DNA of 64,000 nucleotides from an uncultured Clostridia bacterium (GTDB lineage: Bacteria; Bacillota; Clostridia; Christensenellales; Borkfalkiaceae), in NCBI GenBank assembly GCA_947595585.1, contig CANQET010000001.1, forward strand, positions 1-64,000, written 5' to 3'. Below, in pieces: positions 15,731 through 23,753 of the stretch (within the stretch, counting starts at the first letter, position 1; every line of letters begins with the position of its first letter). The notes below the pieces were generated by a model, which did no database searches, was not told where the DNA came from, and saw only the letters and a list, made by a program, of their open reading frames with translations. Made by a program: the position numbers and the translations under genes.

Positions 15731-16567
15731 ATGGCAAATTGTACCCACGACTGTTCGACATGCGCGAGCGATTGCAACACGCGCAGCAAGCAATCTTTCA
15801 TCAAACCGCCGCATAGCTCGGCGAAGATCGGCCGCGTCGTCGCCGTAATGAGCGGAAAGGGAGGCGTGGGGAAGTCCCTCGTCACCGCCCTTCTCGCCGT
15901 ACGTGCGCGGGCGATGGGGCTCAAGGTCGGGATCCTCGATGCCGACGTCACGGGCCCTTCCATCCCCAAGGCGTTCGGCGTACACGACCGCGCTACGGGC
16001 ACCGACGGCAATATCTTCCCCGTGGAGAGCAAGGGGGGCATCAAACTCATCTCGATGAATTCCCTGCTCGACCATGAAGACGACCCCGTCGTCTGGCGGG
16101 GGGCGCTCATCGCGGGTGCGGCGCTGCAATTCTGGACGGACGTTGTGTGGGGAGACCTCGATCTCCTGTTCCTCGATATGCCGCCCGGGACGGGGGATGT
16201 GCCGCTCACCGTCTTCCAGAGCATCCCGCTCTCGGGGGCGGTCGTCGTCACCACGCCGCAAGATCTCGTCGAGATGATCGTGGGCAAGGCTGTGCACATG
16301 GCGGGCATGCTGAATATCCCCATCCTCGGCCTTGCCGAGAATATGAGCTATTTCGTCTGCCCCGATTGCGGGAAGTGCCACGAGCTCTTCGGCGCAAGCA
16401 AGGCGGAAGCCCTTGCCGCCCGCTACGCCATCCCCGCGACGGCCCGTCTTCCCATCGATCCCGCGCTCGCCCGCCTCTTCGATGAAGGCAGGGCGGAGGA
16501 GGCCCAGACCGACGCCTTGGCTTCCATCTTCGCCGAGATCCTGAAGTCGCGCAAGATCAATTATTGA
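15731..16567 (+). CDS. mrp: Mrp/NBP35-family iron-sulfur carrier ATPase
   Basis: 278-residue P-loop ATPase of the Mrp/ApbC/NBP35 group, thought to carry and deliver Fe-S clusters. Deviant Walker A SGKGGVGKS near residue 40, DADVTGPSIPKAFGV, and the DMPPGTGD Walker B region. There is a Cys-rich N-terminus (Cys4, 8, 11, 15 in CTHDCSTCASDC) and the C-terminal CPDC pair that binds the bridging cluster in this family. AGGAG precedes the ATG. Monocistronic, with promoter and terminator. Confidence 0.93.
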   Translation: MANCTHDCSTCASDCNTRSKQSFIKPPHSSAKIGRVVAVMSGKGGVGKSLVTALLAVRARAMGLKVGILDADVTGPSIPKAFGVHDRATGTDGNIFPVESKGGIKLISMNSLLDHEDDPVVWRGALIAGAALQFWTDVVWGDLDLLFLDMPPGTGDVPLTVFQSIPLSGAVVVTTPQDLVEMIVGKAVHMAGMLNIPILGLAENMSYFVCPDCGKCHELFGASKAEALAARYAIPATARLPIDPALARLFDEGRAEEAQTDALASIFAEILKSRKINY

Positions 16568-16581
16568 ACTGCAAAGTATAA

Positions 16582-16610
16582 AAAAACGAGCGGCATCGCC
16601 GCTCGTTTTT
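16582..16610. terminator. Bidirectional terminator
   Basis: AAAAACGAGCGGC ATC GCCGCTCGTTTTT; the A and T runs on both sides let it serve mrp (+) and the convergent DUF1508 gene (-). Confidence 0.9.
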
Positions 16611-16621
16611 GCTACATGGGG

Positions 16622-17722
16622 TCAGGATTGTTCGTCTTTGACTTCGATGACGGAGGTCTGCGACCAGCGCTTGATGGAGTCGCGCGTGCTCTCCGCCTGT
16701 GCCCGCGTGGAGTAGGTGGAGCTCGTCGCAAGAAGGCGCTTGCTGCCGTTCAGGATCTGCACCTGGAAGTCGCCGTTCTTGTGTTCGACGATCTCGAGGC
16801 GGTCGGCTGCGATGTTGTCCTGATAGGTGCGGATGCCCGATTTCGCATTGGCGAGGGAGCCGTAAGGGGTTGCGCTCTCGAGCATGATCTGACCGTTGGA
16901 GGCGATGAGGGAGAACCAGAACTTGCCGTTCTTATCCTCTTCGATGACCCACTTGCCGCCGACGCCGGAAGTCTTGGGCTCTTCCTTGGGAAGCTCGGCC
17001 TTGATCACGACGGGCGCTTTCTTGGGCTCGGGCTTGGGCCTTCTCACGACGACAGGCGCCGCCGCGGGCTTCTTTGCGGGCTCTTGTTTCTTGGCAGGCT
17101 CGGGCTTTTTGGCGGGAGCGGGTGCTTTTTCGGTCTTTTTCATATCGGTTTCCTCCTGATCGTTCGCTTCTTCGGGCTTTTCTTCCGCGACGGGTTCAGT
17201 TGCCGCTTCCTGTGCGGGCTCGGTCTTCTCTTTCTCTACGGGCTCCGCGGCTTCCTCGGCTGCAGGCTCTTCGGCCTTCTCTTCGGCGGCGGGCTCTGCG
17301 GCTTCCTCGGCGACAGGCTCTTCTGCCTTCTCTTCGGCGACGGGCTCGGCGGCTTCCTCGGCTGCAGGCTCTTCGGCCTTTTCTTCGGGAGCGGGCTCCG
17401 CAGCTTCCTCGGCTGCAGGTTCTTCGGCCTTCTCTTCGGGAGCGGGCTCCGCCGCGACGGGGGTGGGGTACGTCTGCGTTTCGGCGACGGGCTGGGCCGC
17501 GGCTTCTTGCGCCGCACGTTCTTTTTCTTGTACTTCGGCGCTGTTGGCCGCTTCGCGCGCTGCCTTGTTCTCGGCGACTTGCTTCTTATCCTTGATATAG
17601 AGCACGGCCATGATGATGGCGAGCACAAGGATGAGCATGAGGATCACCGCGAGGATGATGACGAGGATCTTGTTCTCTTCAAAGAAATTTGAAGCGGATG
17701 CAAGCAAATTGAAAGATGCCAT
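16622..17722 (-). CDS. Membrane-anchored protein with Ala/Glu/Pro repeats and two DUF1508 domains
   Basis: 366 residues. An N-terminal membrane helix (VIILAVILMLILVLAIIMAV, about residues 19-44) is followed by a charged segment, then a long low-complexity region of near repeats (EEAAEPAPEEKAEEPAAEEA), a Lys/Pro-rich linker, and two C-terminal repeats of about 50 residues: KWVIEEDKNGKFWFSLIASN and RLEIVEHKNGDFQVQILNGS. The latter resemble YegP/DUF1508 domains, which occur in pairs and have no established function. The extended linker suggests the C-terminal domains are held away from the membrane. AAGGAG precedes the start. Confidence 0.85.
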   Translation of the reverse strand: MASFNLLASASNFFEENKILVIILAVILMLILVLAIIMAVLYIKDKKQVAENKAAREAANSAEVQEKERAAQEAAAQPVAETQTYPTPVAAEPAPEEKAEEPAAEEAAEPAPEEKAEEPAAEEAAEPVAEEKAEEPVAEEAAEPAAEEKAEEPAAEEAAEPVEKEKTEPAQEAATEPVAEEKPEEANDQEETDMKKTEKAPAPAKKPEPAKKQEPAKKPAAAPVVVRRPKPEPKKAPVVIKAELPKEEPKTSGVGGKWVIEEDKNGKFWFSLIASNGQIMLESATPYGSLANAKSGIRTYQDNIAADRLEIVEHKNGDFQVQILNGSKRLLATSSTYSTRAQAESTRDSIKRWSQTSVIEVKDEQS

Positions 17723-17742
17723 AATTTTTTCTCCTTTTCTAC

Positions 17743-17771
17743 ATTATAACACGGAAAATTTGTCCTGTCAA
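17743..17771 (-). promoter_or_regulatory. Consensus promoter of the DUF1508 gene
   Basis: On the minus strand: TTGACA (17766-17771), 17 bases, TATAAT (17743-17748). Its -35 box forms one arm of a perfect palindrome with the -35 box of the divergent promoter. Confidence 0.92.
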
Positions 17772-17775
17772 TCCA

Positions 17776-17804
17776 TTGACAAATTTTTTTTCAGCGGTTA
17801 TGAT
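17776..17804 (+). promoter_or_regulatory. Divergent promoter of the flavoprotein gene, apparently leaderless
   Basis: TTGACA (17776-17781), 17 bases, TATGAT (17799-17804). Only six bases separate the -10 from the ATG at 17811, so transcription should start on or next to the start codon. Confidence 0.85.
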
Positions 17805-17810
17805 AAGTTT

Positions 17811-18947
17811 ATGAAAAAAATTGCAGTGATCGGCGGGGGCGCAGCGGGGATGGCGTGCGCCGTCCTGCTCGCAAGAGCACACCACAAAGTCGTCCTTCTC
17901 GAGCGGGGAGACCGCCTCGGGCGCAAACTTTCGGCGACGGGCAACGGACAAGGCAACGTCACCAACCTCAACATGGGGAAGGAACACTATTTTTCGGATG
18001 ACCTTACTAAGGCGGGGGAAGTCCTCTCCCGCTTTTCGGCGGAGGACGCGATCGCCTTCCTCTCCTCGATGGGGGGGATCTTCTTGCCCGATGCCCGCGG
18101 CAGGGTGTATCCCGCAGGGCGGCAGGCTTCGGCCGTCACCGATCTCTTCCGCCATGAACTTTCCCGCCTCGGCGTGGAAGTTATTTTGGGAGCGCGCGTC
18201 GAAAAGATCGATGCGGAGGACGGATTTCTTGTCCGTTGGAAGGAAAATTCCCGCAGTGCGGATTCCGTCGTCCTCGCGGCGGGCGGCAGGGCTGCGGAGA
18301 ACTTCGGCACCGACGGTACGGCCTATGCGCTCGCCGAGGCCTTCGGGCACAGCGTGACGCCGCTCTCTCCCGTCCTCGTACAGCTCAAATGCGATCCCGC
18401 CCTCGTCCGCGGCCTCAAGGGCATTCGGATCGACGGCAAACTCTCCGTCTTCCGCGGCAAAGAGGAGCGCTTTTCGGGGCGGGGGGACGTGCTCTTTACC
18501 GAGGGCGGCGTCTCGGGCGACCTCGTCTTCCGCGCTTCTTCGTATGCCGTGCAGGGGGACGTACTCGCGATCGATCTTCTCCCCGATGTGCCGAAATCTT
18601 CCCTCATGCAGCTATTTTCGCGCGGAAGAGGGGAGGAAGACCTGCTCTGCGTCGTGCCCAACGGGCTCGGGCGGGTGATGCTGCGCAGGGCGGGCGGCGA
18701 CGCGGAGACCCTCGCCGAACTTCTCAAAAACTTCACCCTTCCCGTGACGGGCACCTACGGATTTGCGCGGGCACAGGCCACCCGCGGCGGCATTCCGCTC
18801 GCCGAGACGGGGGAAGGGCTCGAGAGCATCTTCCGCCGCGGGCTCTACTTCGCGGGGGAGATCCTCGACGTCGACGGCGAATGCGGGGGATACAACCTGC
18901 ATTGGGCGTTTGCCTCGGCCCATGCCGTGGCGGAGGCCCTCCGATGA
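17811..18947 (+). CDS. HI0933/BaiN-type flavoprotein (NAD(P)/FAD-dependent oxidoreductase)
   Basis: 378-residue FAD-binding protein. The N-terminal Rossmann motif is IAVIGGGAAGMACAVLLARA, followed by LLERGDRLGRKLSATGNGQG and NVTNLN, characteristic of the HI0933-like family. The C-terminal FAD motif is GLYFAGEILDVDGECGGYNL. The substrate is unknown for most members. The track's long N-terminal extension is rejected: the ATG at 17811 begins the Rossmann strand and sits at the predicted transcription start, with no Shine-Dalgarno sequence. Its stop overlaps the next gene (ATGA). Confidence 0.9.
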   Translation: MKKIAVIGGGAAGMACAVLLARAHHKVVLLERGDRLGRKLSATGNGQGNVTNLNMGKEHYFSDDLTKAGEVLSRFSAEDAIAFLSSMGGIFLPDARGRVYPAGRQASAVTDLFRHELSRLGVEVILGARVEKIDAEDGFLVRWKENSRSADSVVLAAGGRAAENFGTDGTAYALAEAFGHSVTPLSPVLVQLKCDPALVRGLKGIRIDGKLSVFRGKEERFSGRGDVLFTEGGVSGDLVFRASSYAVQGDVLAIDLLPDVPKSSLMQLFSRGRGEEDLLCVVPNGLGRVMLRRAGGDAETLAELLKNFTLPVTGTYGFARAQATRGGIPLAETGEGLESIFRRGLYFAGEILDVDGECGGYNLHWAFASAHAVAEALR

Positions 18948-20449
18948 TCGTGCAGACGACCCTCCGCCCCGGGGAGGGGGAAGAGAAGCTCCGCGCCTTC
19001 TGTGCGGCAAAGCTCGGCGGGCCCGTCCGCTTTTTCCGTATCTTGAAAAAGTCGCTGGACGCCCGCGATAAATTCAAGATCCGCTGGGTCTACAGCATCG
19101 AATGCGATACCGCCGCGCGAAGCGTTCCGCAGCCCGTCTTTCCCCAAGTCAAGAAGGCGCCCCGCGTACTCATCGTGGGAGCAGGGCCCGCGGGGCTCTT
19201 CTGTGCACTGCGGCTCATCGATCACGGCGTCTTTCCCGTCCTCATCGATCGGGGCAAGGCGGTAGAGGACCGCGCTTCGGATATCTTGAAATTTCAACAG
19301 ACGGGGGTGCTCGATCCCGCCTCCAACGTGCAGTTCGGGGCGGGCGGCGCAGGGGCCTTTTCGGACGGAAAACTCACCACGCAGACCAATTCGCCCTTCC
19401 ACCGTGAAGTGCTCGAGCGCTTCGTCCGCTTCGGGGCGCCCGAGGAGATCTTATACCTCAACAAGCCGCACATCGGCAGCGATAAACTACTACAGGTCGT
19501 CACGAATATCACAAAATTTCTTGGGGAGCGCTGCGAAGTCCGCTTCTCCACGGCGCTCACCGATCTCACCTTCGAAGGGGGAAAGCCCGTAGCTGCGATC
19601 GGAGCGCGGGAGAAGTTCGATGCCGTGGTGCTTGCGATCGGCCACAGTGCACGGGATACCTTCGGGATGCTGCTCTCCCGCGGCTTTGCGATGGAGCAGA
19701 AGGAGTTCGCGGCGGGGGTCAGGATCGAACATCTGCAGGAGAAGATCGGCCGTGCACAGTATGGCGAGGCCTACAAACTGCTTCCGCCTGCCGATTATAA
19801 GCTCGTCTCCCATGCCGCGGAGCGCGGCGTATTTACCTTCTGCATGTGCCCGGGCGGGGTGGTCATTCCCGCGGCGTCCGAAGAAGGGGGCGTCGTCACC
19901 AACGGCATGAGCGATTATGCCCGTGCGGGCAAAAACGCCAATGCCGCCGTCGTCGTACAGATCAGGCGGGAGGATTTCCAAAGCGATCATCCGCTCGCGG
20001 GGGTCGCCTTTCAGCAAAAGCTCGAGCGTGCGGCCTATCTTGCGGGCGGCGGGGGATACCGTGCCCCCGTGCAGCGCGTGGGGGACTTCCTCGAAGGACG
20101 GGAGACGTGCTCGTTCGGAGAGGTACTCCCGACCTATGCCCGCGGTACGGCGTTTGCGCCCGTCGCTTCCTATCTTCCGCCCATGATGACGAGCTGCCTC
20201 GCCCTCGGGATCCGCGATATGGGGCGGCGGCTCAAGGGCTTCGATGCCCCCGATGCCCTCCTCACAGGCGTCGAGAGCCGCACGAGTTCGCCCGTACGCA
20301 TCCTGCGCGACGAGACGCTCGCGGCGGCGGGGCGGGAAGGCGTCTACCCCTGCGGCGAGGGCTGCGGCTATGCGGGCGGGATCATGTCGGCGGCGGCAGA
20401 CGGCATCCGCATCGCTGCTACGATTGCCGCAAAGGCGGATTTTATATAG
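18944..20449 (+). CDS. FAD-dependent dehydrogenase, COG2509 type
   Basis: 501-residue flavoprotein. An N-terminal domain of about 90 residues (FRILKKSLDARDKFKIRWVY) is typical of this group, followed by the Rossmann motif RVLIVGAGPAGLFCALRLID, FGAGGAGAFSDGKLTT, and a C-terminal GVYPCGEGCGYAGGIMSAAA. The reaction is not known. The start is MIVQTTLRPGEG at 18944, overlapping the upstream flavoprotein stop; the 737-residue ORF in the track is only open frame running through that gene. The two flavoproteins form a coupled pair. Confidence 0.9.
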   Translation: MIVQTTLRPGEGEEKLRAFCAAKLGGPVRFFRILKKSLDARDKFKIRWVYSIECDTAARSVPQPVFPQVKKAPRVLIVGAGPAGLFCALRLIDHGVFPVLIDRGKAVEDRASDILKFQQTGVLDPASNVQFGAGGAGAFSDGKLTTQTNSPFHREVLERFVRFGAPEEILYLNKPHIGSDKLLQVVTNITKFLGERCEVRFSTALTDLTFEGGKPVAAIGAREKFDAVVLAIGHSARDTFGMLLSRGFAMEQKEFAAGVRIEHLQEKIGRAQYGEAYKLLPPADYKLVSHAAERGVFTFCMCPGGVVIPAASEEGGVVTNGMSDYARAGKNANAAVVVQIRREDFQSDHPLAGVAFQQKLERAAYLAGGGGYRAPVQRVGDFLEGRETCSFGEVLPTYARGTAFAPVASYLPPMMTSCLALGIRDMGRRLKGFDAPDALLTGVESRTSSPVRILRDETLAAAGREGVYPCGEGCGYAGGIMSAAADGIRIAATIAAKADFI

Positions 20450-20548
20450 TTTTAATCGCAACTTCACCTGATTTTCACGCGTATACGCTATGATAGAGGC
20501 AGAAATCAGAAGTTCTGCTTATTCTCCAAGATTTTTTCATATTCTCTC

Positions 20549-20584
20549 AGGAAAGCGCCGCCCCATTCGGGACGGCGCTTTCCT
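20549..20584. terminator. Hairpin between convergent genes
   Basis: AGGAAAGCGCCG / CGGCGCTTTCCT, a 12-bp stem with an inner CCC/GGG pair, between the FAD gene (+) and tmcAL (-). No long T run on either side, so bidirectional termination is likely but not certain. Confidence 0.65.
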
Positions 20585-20626
20585 ATTGTATTTTATGCGA
20601 AAATCAACACATGGGGTCGGATTTTA

Positions 20627-21808
20627 TCAAACGAAGAGGGTCTCGTAGTCGCCGAGCTGCGTTCCCGAGAGGGCGGAGTAGAGCCCGTTGGCGCGGACGT
20701 CGAGGGAGAAACAGGCGAGGGCGTCCTTCTTGAGCACGGCGGCGTCGCCCTTGCGGGCAAGGAGAGGGAAGCCCTCCGAGAGCGCCGAAAGCAGCTCTTC
20801 CGCGCGGTCCTTCTTCACGGCGAGCGTACGCAGATAGAGGGGGGCCTCTATGTAATTTTTCACGTTTTTCAGGCGGATGCCGAGGAAATTCTGCAGCAGG
20901 ATGCGCTTGATGCGGGAGCGGGTGTAGCGCTTGGAGACGACCTTGCCGAGCAGGGCGTCGTAATCGGGGTTGGAGCGTACGAGGGCCTTGAGGCGGTTTT
21001 CGAGCCCCTCCGAGCAATCGGGCGTGAGCGCGAGATCCTCTTCCTCCGCGGCGATGAGGGCACAGAGCGCGGCGGCGGGATAGGGCAGGGGCCTGTATTC
21101 CGAGAGGGAGGCATAGACGTCTGCGGGAAGATTGCGCCGCTTCGCGAAGGTAGCGCGGAGGGACTTATCGCCGAGTACGCTGCGGAGGGCGGCCGCCGAA
21201 GAGAAATCGCGGCGGAGCGCGGTATCCGCATAGCCCCCTCCGACGCGCGGAATGGGCAGGGGCTCGATCTTGGCGCCCGTGGCGAGGATGGCACGGCAGT
21301 ATTCGGTGCCGAGCATGTTGTTGGGGGAAGTGAGGAGGGCCTCATCGACCTCGGAGTTGAGCGCAAGCACGACCTGTGTCCGCGCTTTGGCGTAGGAAGT
21401 GCCGTCTTTCATCGCCTCTTTGAGGGCAGAGCGGAAGCGCTTATCTTCGCCGAGCGTCGCCCGCGCCGCACGGAGGAAGTCTTCCTTTGTCCCGCTCTCA
21501 CAGCCGAAGGCGAGCGTCGTCACCGAACGGATGCTGCCGAGGATATGCAGGGCGCCCTGTGCGAAGATCTCCGCGGGGGCGACGGCAAACGCCGTGGGAA
21601 GTTCCAATACGACGTCGGCCCCGTTTTCGACGGCATGCCGCGCCCGCGTGTACTTTCCGAGCACGGCGGGTTCCCCGCGCTGGGTGAAGTTCCCGCTCAT
21701 GAGGCAGAGGACGGCGTCGCACCCGCTCAGCCGCTTGATCTCGGCAAGCTGATGGGCGTGTCCGTTGTGGAAGGGGTTGTATTCGCAAATGACCGCACAA
21801 AATTTCAT
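20627..21808 (-). CDS. tmcAL: tRNA(Met) cytidine acetate ligase
   Basis: 393-residue enzyme that uses acetate and ATP to form N4-acetylcytidine at the wobble base of elongator tRNA-Met, as known for B. subtilis TmcAL (YlbM). The HIGH-like nucleotidyltransferase motif is EYNPFHNGHAHQLAE, then CLMSGNFTQRGEPAVLGKYT. The start is at 21808 (MKFCAVICEYNPF); the track's 11 extra residues lie in the promoter region. It is divergent from pta, which makes acetyl phosphate, the acetate branch that supplies its substrate. Confidence 0.92.
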   Translation of the reverse strand: MKFCAVICEYNPFHNGHAHQLAEIKRLSGCDAVLCLMSGNFTQRGEPAVLGKYTRARHAVENGADVVLELPTAFAVAPAEIFAQGALHILGSIRSVTTLAFGCESGTKEDFLRAARATLGEDKRFRSALKEAMKDGTSYAKARTQVVLALNSEVDEALLTSPNNMLGTEYCRAILATGAKIEPLPIPRVGGGYADTALRRDFSSAAALRSVLGDKSLRATFAKRRNLPADVYASLSEYRPLPYPAAALCALIAAEEEDLALTPDCSEGLENRLKALVRSNPDYDALLGKVVSKRYTRSRIKRILLQNFLGIRLKNVKNYIEAPLYLRTLAVKKDRAEELLSALSEGFPLLARKGDAAVLKKDALACFSLDVRANGLYSALSGTQLGDYETLFV

Positions 21809-21826
21809 GATTTTTCCGCCTGTAGC

Positions 21827-21855
21827 TTTACAATTCGCCAAAAATGGTGTATAAT
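21827..21855 (+). promoter_or_regulatory. Promoter of pta
   Basis: TTTACA (21827-21832), 17-base spacer, TATAAT (21850-21855). The -10 lies in one arm of the inverted repeat described at 21847-21891. Confidence 0.8.
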
Positions 21856-21891
21856 GACATTTGGTAATTTCTTCTGCGTAACATTATACAC
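21847..21891. promoter_or_regulatory. Inverted repeat holding opposed -10 boxes (pta / tmcAL)
   Basis: GTGTATAATG (21847-21856) and CATTATACAC (21882-21891) are perfect inverted arms 25 bases apart. The left arm contains the pta -10; the right arm contains a TATAAT on the minus strand that could serve tmcAL (its -35 would be the weak TTTATT). Confidence 0.6.
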
Positions 21892-21933
21892 GAAACGCGG
21901 AGAAAAATAAAGGGTTTTTCGGGAGATTTTCAA

Positions 21934-22977
21934 ATGGGTATCATGAAAGCATTCAAAGACCTCGGCAGAAAGATCGCCGAGAACGGCACCGTCATCGAAA
22001 CGATCAAGAAGAAGGCGGCGGCCAAGCAGAAGACGATCGTCCTCTGCGAAGGGGAAGATGCACGCGTCGTCGAGGCGGCGGCCGATTGCGTCGAACAGGG
22101 CATTGCGAAGATCGTCTTGCTCGGCAACGCGGAAGAGATCCGTGCAAAGAATCCCGACTTCGATCTTTCGGGCGTGGAGATCATCGAGCCTGCGACGTCG
22201 CCCAAGCTCGGGGAGTATGCAAAACTTCTCTATGAGCTCAGAAAGGCAAAGGGCATGACGGAGGAACAGGCCTTGGAGCAGGCCAAGGATGCGACGTTCT
22301 TCGGCGCGCTCATGCTCAAGTCCGGCGATGTGGACGGGCTCGTCTCGGGCGCCTGCCATTCGACGGCGAATACGCTCCGCCCCGGCCTTCAGATCATCAA
22401 GACGGCCCCCGGCGTCTCCGCGGTCTCGAGCTTCAACCTCATGGTCGCACCCGTGGGCGGCAATAAGTATTGCGAAGACGGCATGCTCATCTTCGCCGAT
22501 TGCGGCCTGAATCCCACGTATACGGCAGAAGGACTCGCCGATTGCGCCATCGCGACGGCCAAGAGCGCGATGGAGATCGCAGGCCTTTCGCCCCGCGTCG
22601 CCATGCTTTCCTTCTCGACGATGGGCAGTGCCAAGCACGACCTCGTGACGAATGTGCAGGAGGCGGTGAAGATCGCAAAGGAGAAGGCGCCCGAGCTCAT
22701 GATCGACGGCGAACTTCAGTTCGATGCGGCCATGGTCCCCGAAGTCGCGGCGCTCAAGGCTCCCGCTTCCAAGGTGGCGGGGCACGCGAACGTGCTCATC
22801 TTCCCCGACCTGCAATCGGGCAACATCGGCTACAAGATCGCAGAGCGCCTCGGCGGATTCCAGGCGATCGGGCCCATCTGCCAGGGCTTTGCGAAGCCCC
22901 TCAACGATCTCTCCCGCGGCTGCAAGAAGGATGATATCGTCTGCGCCGTCGCGATCACGGCTCTGCAGGCCGAATAA
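21934..22977 (+). CDS. pta: Phosphate acetyltransferase
   Basis: 347-residue single-domain Pta, converting acetyl-CoA + Pi to acetyl phosphate in the acetate fermentation pathway. Signatures: DGLVSGACHSTANTLRPGLQ, PGVSAVSSFNLMV, and near the C-terminus GHANVLIFPDLQSGNIGYKI. Its short length (no N-terminal DRTGG domain) is the form usual in Gram-positive bacteria. ackA follows after a 776-base repeat block, an unusually long gap for this pair. Confidence 0.96.
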   Translation: MGIMKAFKDLGRKIAENGTVIETIKKKAAAKQKTIVLCEGEDARVVEAAADCVEQGIAKIVLLGNAEEIRAKNPDFDLSGVEIIEPATSPKLGEYAKLLYELRKAKGMTEEQALEQAKDATFFGALMLKSGDVDGLVSGACHSTANTLRPGLQIIKTAPGVSAVSSFNLMVAPVGGNKYCEDGMLIFADCGLNPTYTAEGLADCAIATAKSAMEIAGLSPRVAMLSFSTMGSAKHDLVTNVQEAVKIAKEKAPELMIDGELQFDAAMVPEVAALKAPASKVAGHANVLIFPDLQSGNIGYKIAERLGGFQAIGPICQGFAKPLNDLSRGCKKDDIVCAVAITALQAE

Positions 22978-23290
22978 ACGATACAGGTACCCCGTCAAAC
23001 GTCATTTCGCCCCGACCGCAGCTTCTATTTGTTCTACTAAGGTCGGCACGAGCCGTAGGCGAAGTTACCAAGTAGAGAAATCTCAAGTAGAATTAAGACT
23101 GCGGCGATTCTTCGACAAGCTCAGAATGACGTTATTAGAACGAGATTCCTCCTCCCTACGGTCGTCGGAATGACGTACTGATGAGCAAATACGAAGTCCG
23201 CAACCCCTCCGTGGTTCATCTCAAGTAATACCCCCTCCGTGGGAGGGGGACCAAGGGGGTGGGCGGCGACAAGGCAAATACGAAGTCCGT

Positions 23291-23402
23291 CCCCTTGCTG
23301 CCCCTTTAGGGGAAGTACCTGCGTCAGCAGGGGATAGGGTTCCCAAAACCCCTCAGCCGCGTCTTACGCCGCGACAGCTCCCCTACGAGGGGAGCCAAGG
23401 GG
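23291..23402 (-). repeat. Repeat C copy 2, reversed
   Basis: CCCCTTTAGGGGAAGTACCT, GCAGGGGATAGGGTT and ACGCCGCGACAGCTCCCCTA are the reverse complement of copy 1. Confidence 0.75.
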
Positions 23403-23498
23403 TCGCTCTGAATACGCCCCGTCGGTCTCCTGCCCACCCCCCTACCCCCCTCCGCGGGAGGGGGTAGCGCACAGGATGAGCGACAACGGGTACCGTCA

Positions 23499-23713
23499 AA
23501 CTGCAAAGTTGCAAGTAAGACAAGCAATAGCGAGGCTTTTCGCAGGGAGTGTACTAAATCGTACACGACCACCCCGCGCGCATTTCTAATTCTCTAAGCG
23601 CGGCACGAGCCCCCAAGGGCGAAGTAGTAAAACGCAGCATGACGCAGTATTACGCAGCAAATTTGCAGTTCGTAAGTTCGAAGCGAGTAGTATTGCGCCG
23701 CTTATCCGCAGTT
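23499..23713 (-). repeat. Repeat D copy 3, reversed
   Basis: Right end TCCGCAGTT intact; left end degraded to AACTGCAAA. The interior holds GCGCGCATTTCTAATTCTCT and AAGCGCGGCACGAG. Ends 40 bases before ackA. Confidence 0.7.
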
Positions 23714-23753
23714 CGCAAGTACGAAGTCCAAACAAACATAAAGAGGTTTTAAT

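Larger units (their letters stand above)
22978..23753. repeat. Repeat block separating pta and ackA
   Basis: 776 bases without a gene. It contains scattered B-like ends (AATGACGTT and reversed CCTCCCTACGGTCGTCGG around 23137-23176), an A-type hairpin (23231-23267), a reversed repeat C (23291-23402), a reversed A copy (23427-23470) and a reversed repeat D (23499-23713). No promoter with a good -35/-10 pair is obvious before ackA. Confidence 0.8.

Noticed and set aside
18236-20449. 737-residue ORF
   Set aside because: Its first 236 codons lie in another frame over the upstream flavoprotein gene; the real protein starts at 18944.
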